NCBI GenBank assembly: GCA_910583895.1
Contig: CAJTYJ010000042.1
Location: forward strand, 1 to 34,160
Direction: 5' to 3'
From: an uncultured Lachnospiraceae bacterium
Lineage (GTDB): Bacteria > Bacillota > Clostridia > Lachnospirales > Lachnospiraceae
Length of the DNA: 34,160 nucleotides
The notes under the pieces were generated by a model. It saw only the letters and a program-made list of their open reading frames with translations. It made no database searches and had not been told where the DNA came from. Each line of letters opens with the position of its first letter. Position 1 is the first letter of the stretch. This document shows, one piece after another, positions 23,790 through 31,368 of this stretch. Both the position numbers and the translations under genes were made by a program.

Positions 23790-25340
23790 TCAGATGCGAT
23801 AGTGGATGCAGATGGCGTCTTCGGGGCGGAAAAAAGTAATATGGGAGATAAAAGCCTTTAACAGTTCGTTTTTGGCAGACTCGGATGTGGTGTTCCGGGC
23901 AAGCAGTGACAGGGTTTGTTTTGGCGATAGAGATATGTCTGGGGCAGCTGGTGAGAGCGGGCTGTTCTGCCGGCCCAGCTTTTCTTTTAGCTTCCGGATG
24001 CGCCGGATGCTGGCGGTTTTGTTTGTCTGATATTCTTCCAGACTGTCAGCTCCGGATTCATATGCTGTTTTGATTCGTTCCAAGCGGCGGATTTCTTTTT
24101 CCAGGAGTTTGGTGAAAGCGGCGGTTTCTGCTTCGGGAACTGCGGTTCGCTTTCGTCGGATGTGGATTCTTTCTGTGGGAACCAGATCGTTCAAATCGTT
24201 TTTCAGTCCTTCTAAGACTGCCAGGTTTAGTTTTTCAAGACGGATATGATGGCTTTGATGACATAGGCCTTTCGCATAGCGGCAGCATTGAAGGGATCTG
24301 CCTTTTTCTGCAGGAGTCAGGATGCTTCCGCAGCTGCCACACCGGACCAGGCCCTGAAGCATGTAACTATATGATGCAGTTTTTATGTCTGCTGTATGTT
24401 TTTTATCGAGCAATGCCATACGCTGCTGGGCCAGATGGAAAGTTTCAGAATCGACCAGTGGGGGATGATGTCCGTCAACGAGAAGCATGGGCTGGCGGCT
24501 TTGGTGAGCGTCTGGGAACGCAGGTGCCGGTTTGTCCGTCTGAAATGGAATGGAGGTATGCAGGAAATGCCCGGGCGCAGCCGAAGTATCTTTGGACCGC
24601 CGCAGTTTTCCAAGATAGGTCGGATTGGTCAGGATATATTTCACGGAACGGCTCTCGAACGGGTTTCCGCGGATGGTCTGGACCCCCAGATCGTTAAGCA
24701 TGGCAGCAATCCGGTGACACGACATACCGTTTAGAAAATTTTGGAACATCATGGGAACCAAAGGTGCTTTTTCTGGATCTGGCTCGAAATGTTCGGCGCC
24801 CATTCGATAACCGAAGGGAGGGACTGACACGACGCCGCCCCGGGAAAATTTCTCATACATGCCTCTTCGGACTTCCTGTGCCAGATTGATGGAATAATAC
24901 TCATCCATGGCTTCTAAAAGCGCCTCAATCAGTATGGCGGTGGGATCATCTGACAGCTGCTCGGTGATGGAGATGACGTTGATGCCGCAGTCTTTGCGGA
25001 GCATGGATTTGTAGAGGATGCTGTCCTGACGACTTCGGGCGAAGCGTGAGAACTTCCAGACCAGGATTACATCAAAAGGGCGGGGGGTCTGCTTTGCCAT
25101 ACCAATCATCTTCATAAAGGCAGGGCGTTTGCGGGCGGATCTGCCGCTGATGCCTTCGTCCTGGAAAATCAAATGTTTGGGAAGAAGGATCTGATGGCTG
25201 TGGGCGTATTCCTGGATTTTTTTCAGTTGGCTGTCCGGAGAGTATTCGATCTGATCCTCGGTGGAGACGCGGATGTAAGCAGCACCTGTTTTCATGGCAG
25301 ACTCTTTTTGGGTTCTTTTGTTTATCTTATTCACAGACAT
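23790..25340 (-). CDS. Large serine recombinase, likely excisionase of the cotJC element
   Basis: 516 residues. The N-terminal resolvase domain has the catalytic serine in AAYIRVSTEDQ, then GISGRSARKRPAF and the VILVWKFSRFARSRQD helix with its catalytic arginines. A recombinase DNA-binding domain follows (RRGMYEKFSRGGVVSVPPFGYRM to NPTYLGKLRR), then a zinc ribbon (LVRCGSCGSIL with later CC, C and HH) and a C-terminal coiled coil (about residues 405-465). Size and domain order resemble SpoIVCA, which excises skin from B. subtilis sigK. Two starts are possible: 25340, or 25295 (MKTGAAYIRVS), which is closer to the usual N-terminus. Neither has a strong ribosome binding site. It points away from the nearby right attachment site. 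Confidence 0.93.
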   Translation of the reverse strand: MSVNKINKRTQKESAMKTGAAYIRVSTEDQIEYSPDSQLKKIQEYAHSHQILLPKHLIFQDEGISGRSARKRPAFMKMIGMAKQTPRPFDVILVWKFSRFARSRQDSILYKSMLRKDCGINVISITEQLSDDPTAILIEALLEAMDEYYSINLAQEVRRGMYEKFSRGGVVSVPPFGYRMGAEHFEPDPEKAPLVPMMFQNFLNGMSCHRIAAMLNDLGVQTIRGNPFESRSVKYILTNPTYLGKLRRSKDTSAAPGHFLHTSIPFQTDKPAPAFPDAHQSRQPMLLVDGHHPPLVDSETFHLAQQRMALLDKKHTADIKTASYSYMLQGLVRCGSCGSILTPAEKGRSLQCCRYAKGLCHQSHHIRLEKLNLAVLEGLKNDLNDLVPTERIHIRRKRTAVPEAETAAFTKLLEKEIRRLERIKTAYESGADSLEEYQTNKTASIRRIRKLKEKLGRQNSPLSPAAPDISLSPKQTLSLLARNTTSESAKNELLKAFISHITFFRPEDAICIHYRI

Positions 25341-25360
25341 GCGGTCCGTATTCCCGGATA

Positions 25361-25388
25361 TTTATATGGAGTGATCTTAATTATGCAA
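25361..25388 (-). promoter_or_regulatory. Candidate promoter of the recombinase
   Basis: On the minus strand, TTGCAT (plus 25383-25388), a 16-bp spacer and TATAAA (plus 25361-25366) fit a sigma-A promoter. The -10 lies within CATATAAATA, which also partly resembles mother-cell sigma-E/sigma-K -10 elements, but no well-spaced -35 of those types was found. Confidence 0.4.
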
Positions 25389-25481
25389 CCTAAATGTCTG
25401 TCTTGGAACGAGCCCGGATATTTTAAGAATAAGGACTTTATAAAAACATAAAATGGAAATAAAACGTACAGAGAACGACAT

Positions 25482-25688
25482 ATGGCGTACGGAAAAACGT
25501 TAAAAGTATTGCCGTCTGTGATAGCTGATTCTGATGGGGCAAAGACGGAATGGGGACAGCTGTCCGCGGGAGAGCAGGAGCGGACAGGGAAAGCATTCTG
25601 TCAGAAGATCGGCAGAAGCCTCAGTGCTTATTATTCGTCCCATCAGGAGGAATGGGAGAAACTGGCAGCAGAGTTTTTACAGGAATGA
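25482..25688 (+). CDS. Small protein next to the right attachment site, candidate directionality factor
   Basis: A 68-residue charged soluble protein: MAYGKTLKVLPSVIADSDGA, then KTEWGQLSAGEQERTGKAF and CQKIGRSLSAYYSSHQEEW ending KLAAEFLQE. I do not recognise a domain; a helical fold is likely. It is divergent from the recombinase and ends 23 bases before the right repeat. Small genes beside a serine integrase often encode the recombination directionality factor that switches integration to excision, which would be required here. That is inference from position and size. The ribosome binding site is weak, so expression is less certain than the open frame. Confidence 0.5.
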   Translation: MAYGKTLKVLPSVIADSDGAKTEWGQLSAGEQERTGKAFCQKIGRSLSAYYSSHQEEWEKLAAEFLQE

Positions 25689-25711
25689 GGGCAGCGGTAT
25701 CGTATCCTTTT

Positions 25712-25729
25712 GCAGTTCGGCGGTCCCGA
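25712..25729 (+). repeat. Right attachment site core (attR) in cotJC
   Basis: Exact copy of 17371-17388. The element-side flank, TATCCTTTTGCAGT (25703-25716), mirrors ACTGCAAAAAGATA at the left end at 13 of 14 positions. The predicted crossover dinucleotide is GG at 25722-25723. Confidence 0.85.
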
Positions 25730-26273
25730 TGGAGAGCTCAGCGCCAGCATGCGTTATCTGTCTCAGCGGTACACCATGCCCTATAAGGAGTGTAAGGCAA
25801 CGTTGACGGATATTGGTACAGAAGAACTGGCACACATGGAGATGATCTGTGCGATTGTCTATCAGCTCACCAAGAATATGACCATGGAACAGCTCAAAGA
25901 GTCCGGTTTTGACACCTATTATGTGGATCATACTTCCGCTTTGTGGCCCACTGCCGCGGCAGGGATCCCGAATAACGCCTGTGAGTATCAGTCCAAAGGC
26001 GATGTTCTTACAGATTTGTTTGAGGATCTGGCAGCAGAGCAAAAAGCCCGTACAACCTACGACAACCTGCTCCGGGTTGTGAAAGATCCGGACGTGGCAG
26101 ATCCGCTCCGGTTCCTGCGAATGCGGGAAGTCGTGCACTTCCAGCGTTTCGGCGAAGCGCTCCGGATTGCGCAGGAGCATCTGGATTCCAAGAACTTCTA
26201 CATCATGAATCCGGAGTTTGATACTGGAATTGCAAGGGGCGGTTCCGGGTCTGACTGCGGATGCGGCAATTAG
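25712..26273 (+). CDS. cotJC: cotJC 3' segment, remainder of the interrupted gene
   Basis: The open frame reads QFGGPDGELSASMRYLSQRY, then MPYKECKATLTDIGTEELAH and MEMICAIVYQL, the CotJC/manganese-catalase-like core. Candidate metal ligands are in EELAHMEM and in REVVHFQRFGEAL. It ends in a Gly/Cys-rich tail. It has no promoter or ribosome binding site of its own; the nominal TTG at 25710 is only the base context of the repeat. After recombination with 17291-17388 it continues the cotJA-cotJB-cotJC operon in phase, and the full protein would be 213 residues, close to other CotJC proteins. No stops or frameshifts are present, so selection has kept it intact despite the separation. Confidence 0.93.
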
Positions 26274-26285
26274 ACAGCACAAGCA

Positions 26286-26319
26286 AAAATCCCGTCCGGA
26301 TATCTGGGCGGGATTTTTT
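26286..26319. terminator. Bidirectional Rho-independent terminator
   Basis: AATCCCGTCC (26288-26297) pairs with GGGCGGGATT (26306-26315), with one wobble. A residues lie on the left and T residues on the right. It serves the cotJ operon and the convergent larA-like gene. Confidence 0.85.
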
Positions 26320-26328
26320 GTGAACCGG

Positions 26329-27585
26329 CTATTTTTGCTGCGCCGGCACAGGCAGCGTAGAACCGCCAAAAGGCATGATCAGGACGGAAGAATCTTCGCC
26401 CAGAAGTTCCGTTGCTTTTTCGTATGCTTTCTGTACGGAAAAGAAAGGTTCCAGATGAAGGGACTGCACAAGAGTCTGCGGCATCTGTGATACCAGAAAA
26501 ATGCGCGCAGTTTTCTGGACCATGGCGATGGCGGCTGCTTTGTGTCCCCCAAGCTGAAAGTCAGTCCGTATGCGGGCAATCTGTTCGTCGGGAGAGAGAC
26601 CGGCGGTCATCCATTCCTCAAATACACGTTCTCCAAGCCCTTCCGGACAGGCACCGGCCAGGATGATGATTCCTCCGGGACGCACAGCATGCCGGGCGTT
26701 TTCCAGCGCCTTCTGGGTCTGATAAAGATTCAGATCTTTGGGAGCTCCCCCCTGAGAGACGATCACCAGATCAGCAAGGCGTGAGATTTCCTTTCGGTAA
26801 AGTCTGTCCAGAAAGCGGCAGCCCTCCCGGTGCGCCAGAATGATGTCTCCGCAGACGGCGTGGATGATTCGCTTGTGTTCGTCGAGTACCACATTGATCA
26901 TAAAATCCACCGGGCAGTACCGGAGAGCATCTTCTAGGTCCATGCGGACCGGATTGTCCTCGATTCGGCCCACACAGGCGTTTTTTTCCACCATATGGGC
27001 GTGATTGGCCTGGATGGCGGCCCGGGTAGAAACACCGGGCATGATGGCCTTTGCGCCGCCGGAATAACCGGCAAAATAATGATATTCGATGTTTCCCAGG
27101 CAGATGCGGCAGTCCGCCTGTGCAACCGTTCGGCAGATTTCCACAGGTGTTCCCATGGAAGTGACTCCAAGAGATAAAAAATCTGACTCGGATGAATCTT
27201 CACAGCGGATGGATGCATACAGATCCGGGCCGACCAGCCTCTTTTTTTCCTCCTCCGTGTGCCTGCGATGGCTGCCAAGGGCAAAAACAATCGTGATCTG
27301 AGAGTTCTGAATCCCGGCATCCCGAAGCTCTTTTAAAAGTACCGGGAGCACCCTCTTAGAGGGCATGGGTCTGGTGATATCGCTGGTGATCACGGTGATT
27401 TTTTTCTTGCCACGGACCAGATCGGAAAGAGGGGCAGAGGAGATGGGATGATCCAGTGCATTTTTTAAAATACTGCTTTCGCCGGGAACAGCCGGAAGCG
27501 GATTGGGGTATAAGATATCAAGAATCCGTTCGGATGGAATCTGCAGGGTCTGAGGCGCAGTTCCATAACCAATTTCGATATCCAT
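26329..27585 (-). CDS. LarA family nickel-dependent 2-hydroxyacid racemase
   Basis: 418 residues of the LarA family, enzymes that racemise lactate or other 2-hydroxyacids with a nickel-pincer nucleotide. The hallmark residues are present: histidine in ALGSHRRHTEEE, histidine in IEYHYFAGYSGG, the cofactor-bound lysine in GGAKAIMPGVS, and the downstream nickel-ligand histidine in IQANHAHM. The start is ATG 27585 with AGGAG eight bases upstream; it overlaps the malic enzyme stop (TGATG), so the two are co-translated. Known LarA homologues include malate racemase, and the coupled gene makes malate a likely substrate (inference). The cofactor genes larB, larC and larE are not in the window. Confidence 0.85.
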   Translation of the reverse strand: MDIEIGYGTAPQTLQIPSERILDILYPNPLPAVPGESSILKNALDHPISSAPLSDLVRGKKKITVITSDITRPMPSKRVLPVLLKELRDAGIQNSQITIVFALGSHRRHTEEEKKRLVGPDLYASIRCEDSSESDFLSLGVTSMGTPVEICRTVAQADCRICLGNIEYHYFAGYSGGAKAIMPGVSTRAAIQANHAHMVEKNACVGRIEDNPVRMDLEDALRYCPVDFMINVVLDEHKRIIHAVCGDIILAHREGCRFLDRLYRKEISRLADLVIVSQGGAPKDLNLYQTQKALENARHAVRPGGIIILAGACPEGLGERVFEEWMTAGLSPDEQIARIRTDFQLGGHKAAAIAMVQKTARIFLVSQMPQTLVQSLHLEPFFSVQKAYEKATELLGEDSSVLIMPFGGSTLPVPAQQK

Positions 27586-28772
27586 CACAAAGTCTCCTGT
27601 TTTCGGCGGGCGGCGCCTGAGGTGACGGCGGCTTTCTTTACGGCAGCGGCCACGGCCGGACCGACCCGGGGGTCAAAGGCTTTGGGAATGATATAGTCCT
27701 CGTCCAGTTCTTCTTCCGAAATCAGATCGGCCAGAGCCTGGGCTGCTGCCAGTTTCATCGCTTCATTGATTTCTTTTGCCCCGGCGTCAAAAGCTCCCCG
27801 GAAGATTCCCGGAAATGCCAGCACATTGTTGATCTGATTTGGATAGTCGCTTCGGCCGGTTGCGACAATCCTTGCACCGCCGGCTTTGGCATCATTGGGA
27901 AAGATTTCCGGTGTGGGATTCGCGCAGGCAAAGAGGATGGCATCCTGCTGCATCTGTCTCACCATCTCCTGGGTGACGGTGTTTGGTCCGCTGACTCCGA
28001 TGAAAATATCCGCTCCGACCAGCATTTCCGGGAGACTGCCCTGACGTTTTTTCAGGTTTGTCACTTCTGCCATTTCTTCTTTTATCCAGTTTAGCCCTTC
28101 GCGTCCTTTGTAGATCGCACCCTTGCGGTCACATAGGATCATGTGCAAAAATCCGGCCTGCAGAAGCAGTTTTGCGATGGAGACCGCCGCTGCACCGGCG
28201 CCGGAGATTACGATCTGTACATCTTCTTTCTTCTTTTTTACAAGTTTCAGTGCATTCTGGATTCCTGCCAGCGTGATGACGGCAGTTCCGTGCTGGTCGT
28301 CATGAAAGACCGGGATATCACAGCGTTCTTTCAGCTTTCGTTCAATCTCGAAACACCGGGGTGCGGAAATGTCTTCCAGATTGATTCCCCCGAAGGAACC
28401 AGAAATCAATGCGACTGTGTTTACAAATTCGTCCACATCCTTGCTTTTCACACAGAGGGGAAAGGCATCCACGCCGCCGAATGCTTTAAACAGTATGCAT
28501 TTTCCTTCCATTACTGGCATGCCGGCTTCCGGGCCGATGTCTCCTAAGCCCAGCACCGCGGTGCCGTCGGTGATCACGGCGCACAGGTTATGCCGGCGGG
28601 TCAGTTCATAAGATTTTTCTATGTCTTTTTGGATTTCCAGGCAGGGCCCTGCCACACCCGGAGTATAAGCCAGCGACAGATCCTCGCTGGACGAAACAGG
28701 AACCGTGGTATGGATTTCAAATTTTCCTTTCCACTGACGGTGAAGCTTCAGGGACTCCACTGCATAATTCAT
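27585..28772 (-). CDS. NAD(P)-dependent malic enzyme (short bacterial type)
   Basis: 395 residues; decarboxylates malate to pyruvate and CO2 with NAD(P)+. Motifs: catalytic tyrosine in SLAYTPGVAGPC, GLGDIGPEAGMPVMEGK and the catalytic lysine in LFKAFGGVDAFPLC, metal site FHDDQHGTAVI, and dinucleotide fold VISGAGAAAVSIAKLL. There is no C-terminal phosphotransacetylase-like domain. The start at 28772 has AGGAGG nine bases upstream. It is the first gene of a two-gene operon with the LarA-like racemase and is divergent from a LysR regulator. Confidence 0.95.
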   Translation of the reverse strand: MNYAVESLKLHRQWKGKFEIHTTVPVSSSEDLSLAYTPGVAGPCLEIQKDIEKSYELTRRHNLCAVITDGTAVLGLGDIGPEAGMPVMEGKCILFKAFGGVDAFPLCVKSKDVDEFVNTVALISGSFGGINLEDISAPRCFEIERKLKERCDIPVFHDDQHGTAVITLAGIQNALKLVKKKKEDVQIVISGAGAAAVSIAKLLLQAGFLHMILCDRKGAIYKGREGLNWIKEEMAEVTNLKKRQGSLPEMLVGADIFIGVSGPNTVTQEMVRQMQQDAILFACANPTPEIFPNDAKAGGARIVATGRSDYPNQINNVLAFPGIFRGAFDAGAKEINEAMKLAAAQALADLISEEELDEDYIIPKAFDPRVGPAVAAAVKKAAVTSGAARRKQETL

Positions 28773-28861
28773 ATTTAGTGACCTCCTATCCTGATGAAAA
28801 TCGGCTTAAGGCATCAGAGGAAACGGTCATAAAAACTACAGAAAAATAATCTGAAGCTTTA

Positions 28862-28878
28862 TATTAGAAATTCTAATA
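28862..28878. promoter_or_regulatory. Candidate LysR-type operator between malic enzyme and lysR
   Basis: TATTAGAA-A-TTCTAATA is a perfect dyad with 8-bp arms. It is in the divergent gap (28773-29029), where LysR regulators usually bind their own and their target promoters. Assignment rests on position and symmetry only. Confidence 0.45.
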
Positions 28879-29029
28879 AAAGACATGTGGTTTGTAAAAT
28901 AATAAATAATTATCGGTGCATAACTAAAATGAGGATGCAAAAGGGCAGATGACTGCTTCCAGGAGATGTTTCTTTGTTATAATTGAAAAGAAAGCGATCA
29001 ATGAGAGCCAGGGAAAGGAACAGGAAGAT

Positions 29030-29923
29030 ATGAAATTACATCAGCTAAAATATTTCAGTGAGGTGTGCAGACAAAACGGAATCTCAAGAGCGGCGGCGGC
29101 GCTGCATATTTCTCAGCCTGCAGTCTCCAATGCGATCAAAGAACTGGAGGCAGAATTTAACCTACAGCTTTTTAAACGGGCAGATCAGAAACTGACCCTG
29201 ACAAAGGAAGGGGCCTATTTTTTGCTGGAGGTGGAAGAGCTTCTGGCAAAAGTCAATGATTTAACGCAGAAAATGTACGATTTGAGAAAGCATAAAGAAG
29301 TGGTCCGGGTAGGGCTGCCGCCGATGATCAGTGTGATGGCTTTTCAGTTGATTCAGGAATTTCACAGCCAAAATCCCCAGGTTCATCTGGAACTGTATGA
29401 CGAACCTTCCATAAAGCTGCGCAAAATGCTGCAGGAGGATCAGGTCGATGTCATTATTGTGAGTGGTATGAACACAGATTTTGTAAATTTTGGTTTTTCA
29501 AAGTTGCAGAGTACGGAACTGCTCTTTTGTGTCAACCAGAATCATCCGCTGGCGCGGGAGCCGTACATCTCCATTGCCCATGCGGCACTGGAGCCTCTGG
29601 CCATGTTCCATGACGGTTTCTATGTGAAGGAACGGGTGCTGGAACTGTTTCATGAAGTTGGCTATACACCCAAGGTGATGTGGAATACCCAGCAGCTCAA
29701 TACCCATATTCAGCTGATCCGAAACGGGATTGCGTCGGGATTTTTGTTTCGGGAGATTGTGGAAAATGAGCCGGATATTGTGGGAATACCGCTGGAAGAG
29801 CCGGTCCATATCGATGTGGAAATCATATGGCAGAAAAACGGAAAGCTGTATCAGAACATAAAATGCCTGATTCAGTTTGCCCAGCAGTATGCCAAAGCTT
29901 CCGGACTGCGCTGTCTGAAATAG
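29030..29923 (+). CDS. LysR family transcriptional regulator
   Basis: 297 residues from ATG 29030 (MKLHQLKYFSEVCRQNG). Residues 1-60 are the winged helix-turn-helix (SRAAAALHISQPAVSNAIKE then LFKRADQKLTLT). A linker helix follows, and residues 90-297 form the periplasmic-binding-protein-like effector domain. A longer open frame from 28949 adds 27 unconserved residues and is rejected. AAAGGAACAGGA gives the ribosome binding site. It lies between the malic enzyme/racemase pair and the membrane protein/C45 hydrolase operon and may control either or both; palindromes stand on both sides (28862 and 29940). The ligand is probably an organic acid or acyl-amino compound (inference). Confidence 0.93.
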   Translation: MKLHQLKYFSEVCRQNGISRAAAALHISQPAVSNAIKELEAEFNLQLFKRADQKLTLTKEGAYFLLEVEELLAKVNDLTQKMYDLRKHKEVVRVGLPPMISVMAFQLIQEFHSQNPQVHLELYDEPSIKLRKMLQEDQVDVIIVSGMNTDFVNFGFSKLQSTELLFCVNQNHPLAREPYISIAHAALEPLAMFHDGFYVKERVLELFHEVGYTPKVMWNTQQLNTHIQLIRNGIASGFLFREIVENEPDIVGIPLEEPVHIDVEIIWQKNGKLYQNIKCLIQFAQQYAKASGLRCLK

Positions 29924-29939
29924 TTTCTCTGATTGGCCG

Positions 29940-29983
29940 ATAAGTAAATCTTATTTTACAGAAAAGAACCATATCGTTACAAT
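29940..29983 (+). promoter_or_regulatory. Promoter of the DUF3100/C45 operon with adjacent LysR-like box
   Basis: ATAAG-TAAAT-CTTAT (29940-29954) is a 5-bp-arm dyad ending just before TTACAG (29956-29961), which is 16 bp from TACAAT (29978-29983). A dyad abutting the -35 is the usual layout for LysR activation. Confidence 0.5.
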
Positions 29984-30056
29984 GATACCAGGCTTAAGGA
30001 ACAGGAAACGGCAAGTTACACGGCAACTTAACAAGTGTATTATTTGGAGGTACTGT

Positions 30057-30845
30057 ATGTTTGAAAACAAGATATGGGCAGACTGGAAATTTCATCTGGT
30101 GATTCTGGGATGCTGTGTGCTGGCAGAGCTCATCGGGCAGATCCGGATTCCTATAGGTGGAATCACGATCACTTTATTACCCCTTTTGTATTCCATGATC
30201 TTTGTTCTGATTGTCTATCTGATCAAACCGATCCGGTTTGTAAAAGAGAAACAGGCAGAGATCGGTTCTGCCATGCTGACGCTGAGCGTTGCCTTTTTGA
30301 TGGCAAAGCTTGGGATTACCAGCGGCTCTTCGATTGAGCAGGTAATCAGTGCGGGACCGATTCTGATTCTGCAAAACCTTGGTAATATCGGCACCTTGCT
30401 GGTGGCATTTCCGATTGCGCTTTTGCTGGGAATGAAAAGGGAGGCGCTTGGGATGACTCATGCGATGAGCCGGGAGCCTAATGTGGCTTTGATCTCGGAC
30501 ATGTTCGGAGCAGATTCTGCAGAGTTTAAGGGCGTCATGACCTGCTATATTACAGGCACGATTTTCGGAACGATTTTTATGAGCATTGTTCCGCCGCTTT
30601 TTGTAAGTCTTGGGATTTTTACACCGGATGCGGCAGCGATGGCAGTAGGGGCAGGCAGTGCATCCATGATGACAGCGGGCCTGGCGGGGATTATGGAAGC
30701 AGCGCCCTGGGCGGATCCGGACACGCTGACCGCGTTTGCCAGCATCAGCAATGTAATCTCTTCTTCGGTTTCTGTATATATGGGGCTGTTTATTACGGTT
30801 CCCCTGGGAAATGTTATCTATAAACTGTTCAGGAAAGAGGGATAA
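30057..30845 (+). CDS. DUF3100-type membrane protein, probable transporter subunit
   Basis: 262 residues from ATG 30057, with GGAGG six bases upstream. About eight hydrophobic segments, with small-residue-rich loops such as GAGSASMMTAGLAGIMEA and a conserved-looking HAMSREPNVALISDMFG segment. The pattern resembles DUF3100 membrane proteins, which often pair with a second small membrane protein, as here. It is followed 11 bases later by that partner and then by a cytoplasmic hydrolase, so import or export of the hydrolase's substrate or product is the best guess. Family named from recall; function not established. Confidence 0.65.
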   Translation: MFENKIWADWKFHLVILGCCVLAELIGQIRIPIGGITITLLPLLYSMIFVLIVYLIKPIRFVKEKQAEIGSAMLTLSVAFLMAKLGITSGSSIEQVISAGPILILQNLGNIGTLLVAFPIALLLGMKREALGMTHAMSREPNVALISDMFGADSAEFKGVMTCYITGTIFGTIFMSIVPPLFVSLGIFTPDAAAMAVGAGSASMMTAGLAGIMEAAPWADPDTLTAFASISNVISSSVSVYMGLFITVPLGNVIYKLFRKEG

Positions 30846-30856
30846 GGGGGAAAACA

Positions 30857-31315
30857 ATGGAGAAAACAAAATTTTCCGGTATTTTCATGGATTGGGCTAT
30901 GACATTTGCCGTGGTGGCAGTTTTGGCGGCAATCTGTAATGTGGTTGGTTACGAGGGAGGCTTCTTGGAGTCTCTTCCAGGACTTTTGATTTTTGCGTGC
31001 ATCAGTCTGGCAGGACTTACAGTGAAGCATTTTATACCAGGTGAGCTTCCGGCAGTGGCTTACATATCGATCATCGGCATGCTGGTTGCCATGCCGTTTT
31101 CACCCATCTCTGAGTTTGTGATTTACTGGGCGGGCAAGGTGTCTTTGATGGCGACGGTGACACCGATTCTGGCCTATGCGGGTGTGATTGTAGGCCGTGA
31201 CTGGAAAGAATTTGCAAAGATCGGATGGAAAGGAATTTTTGTATCGGTGCTGGTGATTTTCGGAACTTTTCTGATCTCCGGCGGAATCGCACAGATTCTG
31301 GGGATGATTTTATAG
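30857..31315 (+). CDS. Small four- or five-helix membrane protein, partner of the DUF3100 protein
   Basis: 152 residues, almost wholly hydrophobic with roughly five membrane segments, a GELPAVAYISIIGML stretch and a single basic loop (VGRDWKEFAKIGWKG). I do not recognise a named family. It has AAGGGGGA upstream and lies between two genes of the same operon, so it is probably the second half of a two-component membrane transporter. No catalytic residues are evident. Confidence 0.7.
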   Translation: MEKTKFSGIFMDWAMTFAVVAVLAAICNVVGYEGGFLESLPGLLIFACISLAGLTVKHFIPGELPAVAYISIIGMLVAMPFSPISEFVIYWAGKVSLMATVTPILAYAGVIVGRDWKEFAKIGWKGIFVSVLVIFGTFLISGGIAQILGMIL

Positions 31316-31368
31316 GGATTGTTTGACAGATAAAGGTTTTGTGTATTGTTAGGGAAAGGAGAAGATTG

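Larger units (their letters stand above)
17371..25729. mobile_element. 8.3-kb intervening element in cotJC (skin-like, serine-recombinase type)
   Basis: The unit length from repeat to repeat is 8341 bp. The ends are identical 18-bp copies of gcagttcggcggtcccga in direct orientation, within the cotJC codons for QFGGPD. Contents: trkA, trkH, a possible gene remnant, adhE with Rex-type operators, a large serine recombinase (minus strand) about 370 bases from the right end, and a 68-residue ORF beside that end. No phage structural, replication or lysis genes are seen. Excision would restore cotJC in frame and release a circle. Circle-junction bases show a 14-bp inverted repeat (13 of 14 matching): 25703-25716 against 17388-17401. 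Precedents for the layout are skin in sigK and SP-beta in spsM. Excision in the mother cell is inferred, not shown. Confidence 0.88.

Noticed and set aside
17371..25729. Insertion sequence or transposon with terminal inverted repeats
   Set aside because: The ends are direct repeats within cotJC codons, no DDE transposase is present, and symmetry appears only at the joined circle site.
25710..26273. Independent gene starting at TTG 25710
   Set aside because: The TTG is only the base before the repeated cotJC codons; there is no ribosome binding site or promoter, and the protein lacks the normal CotJC N-terminus, which is present at 17291.
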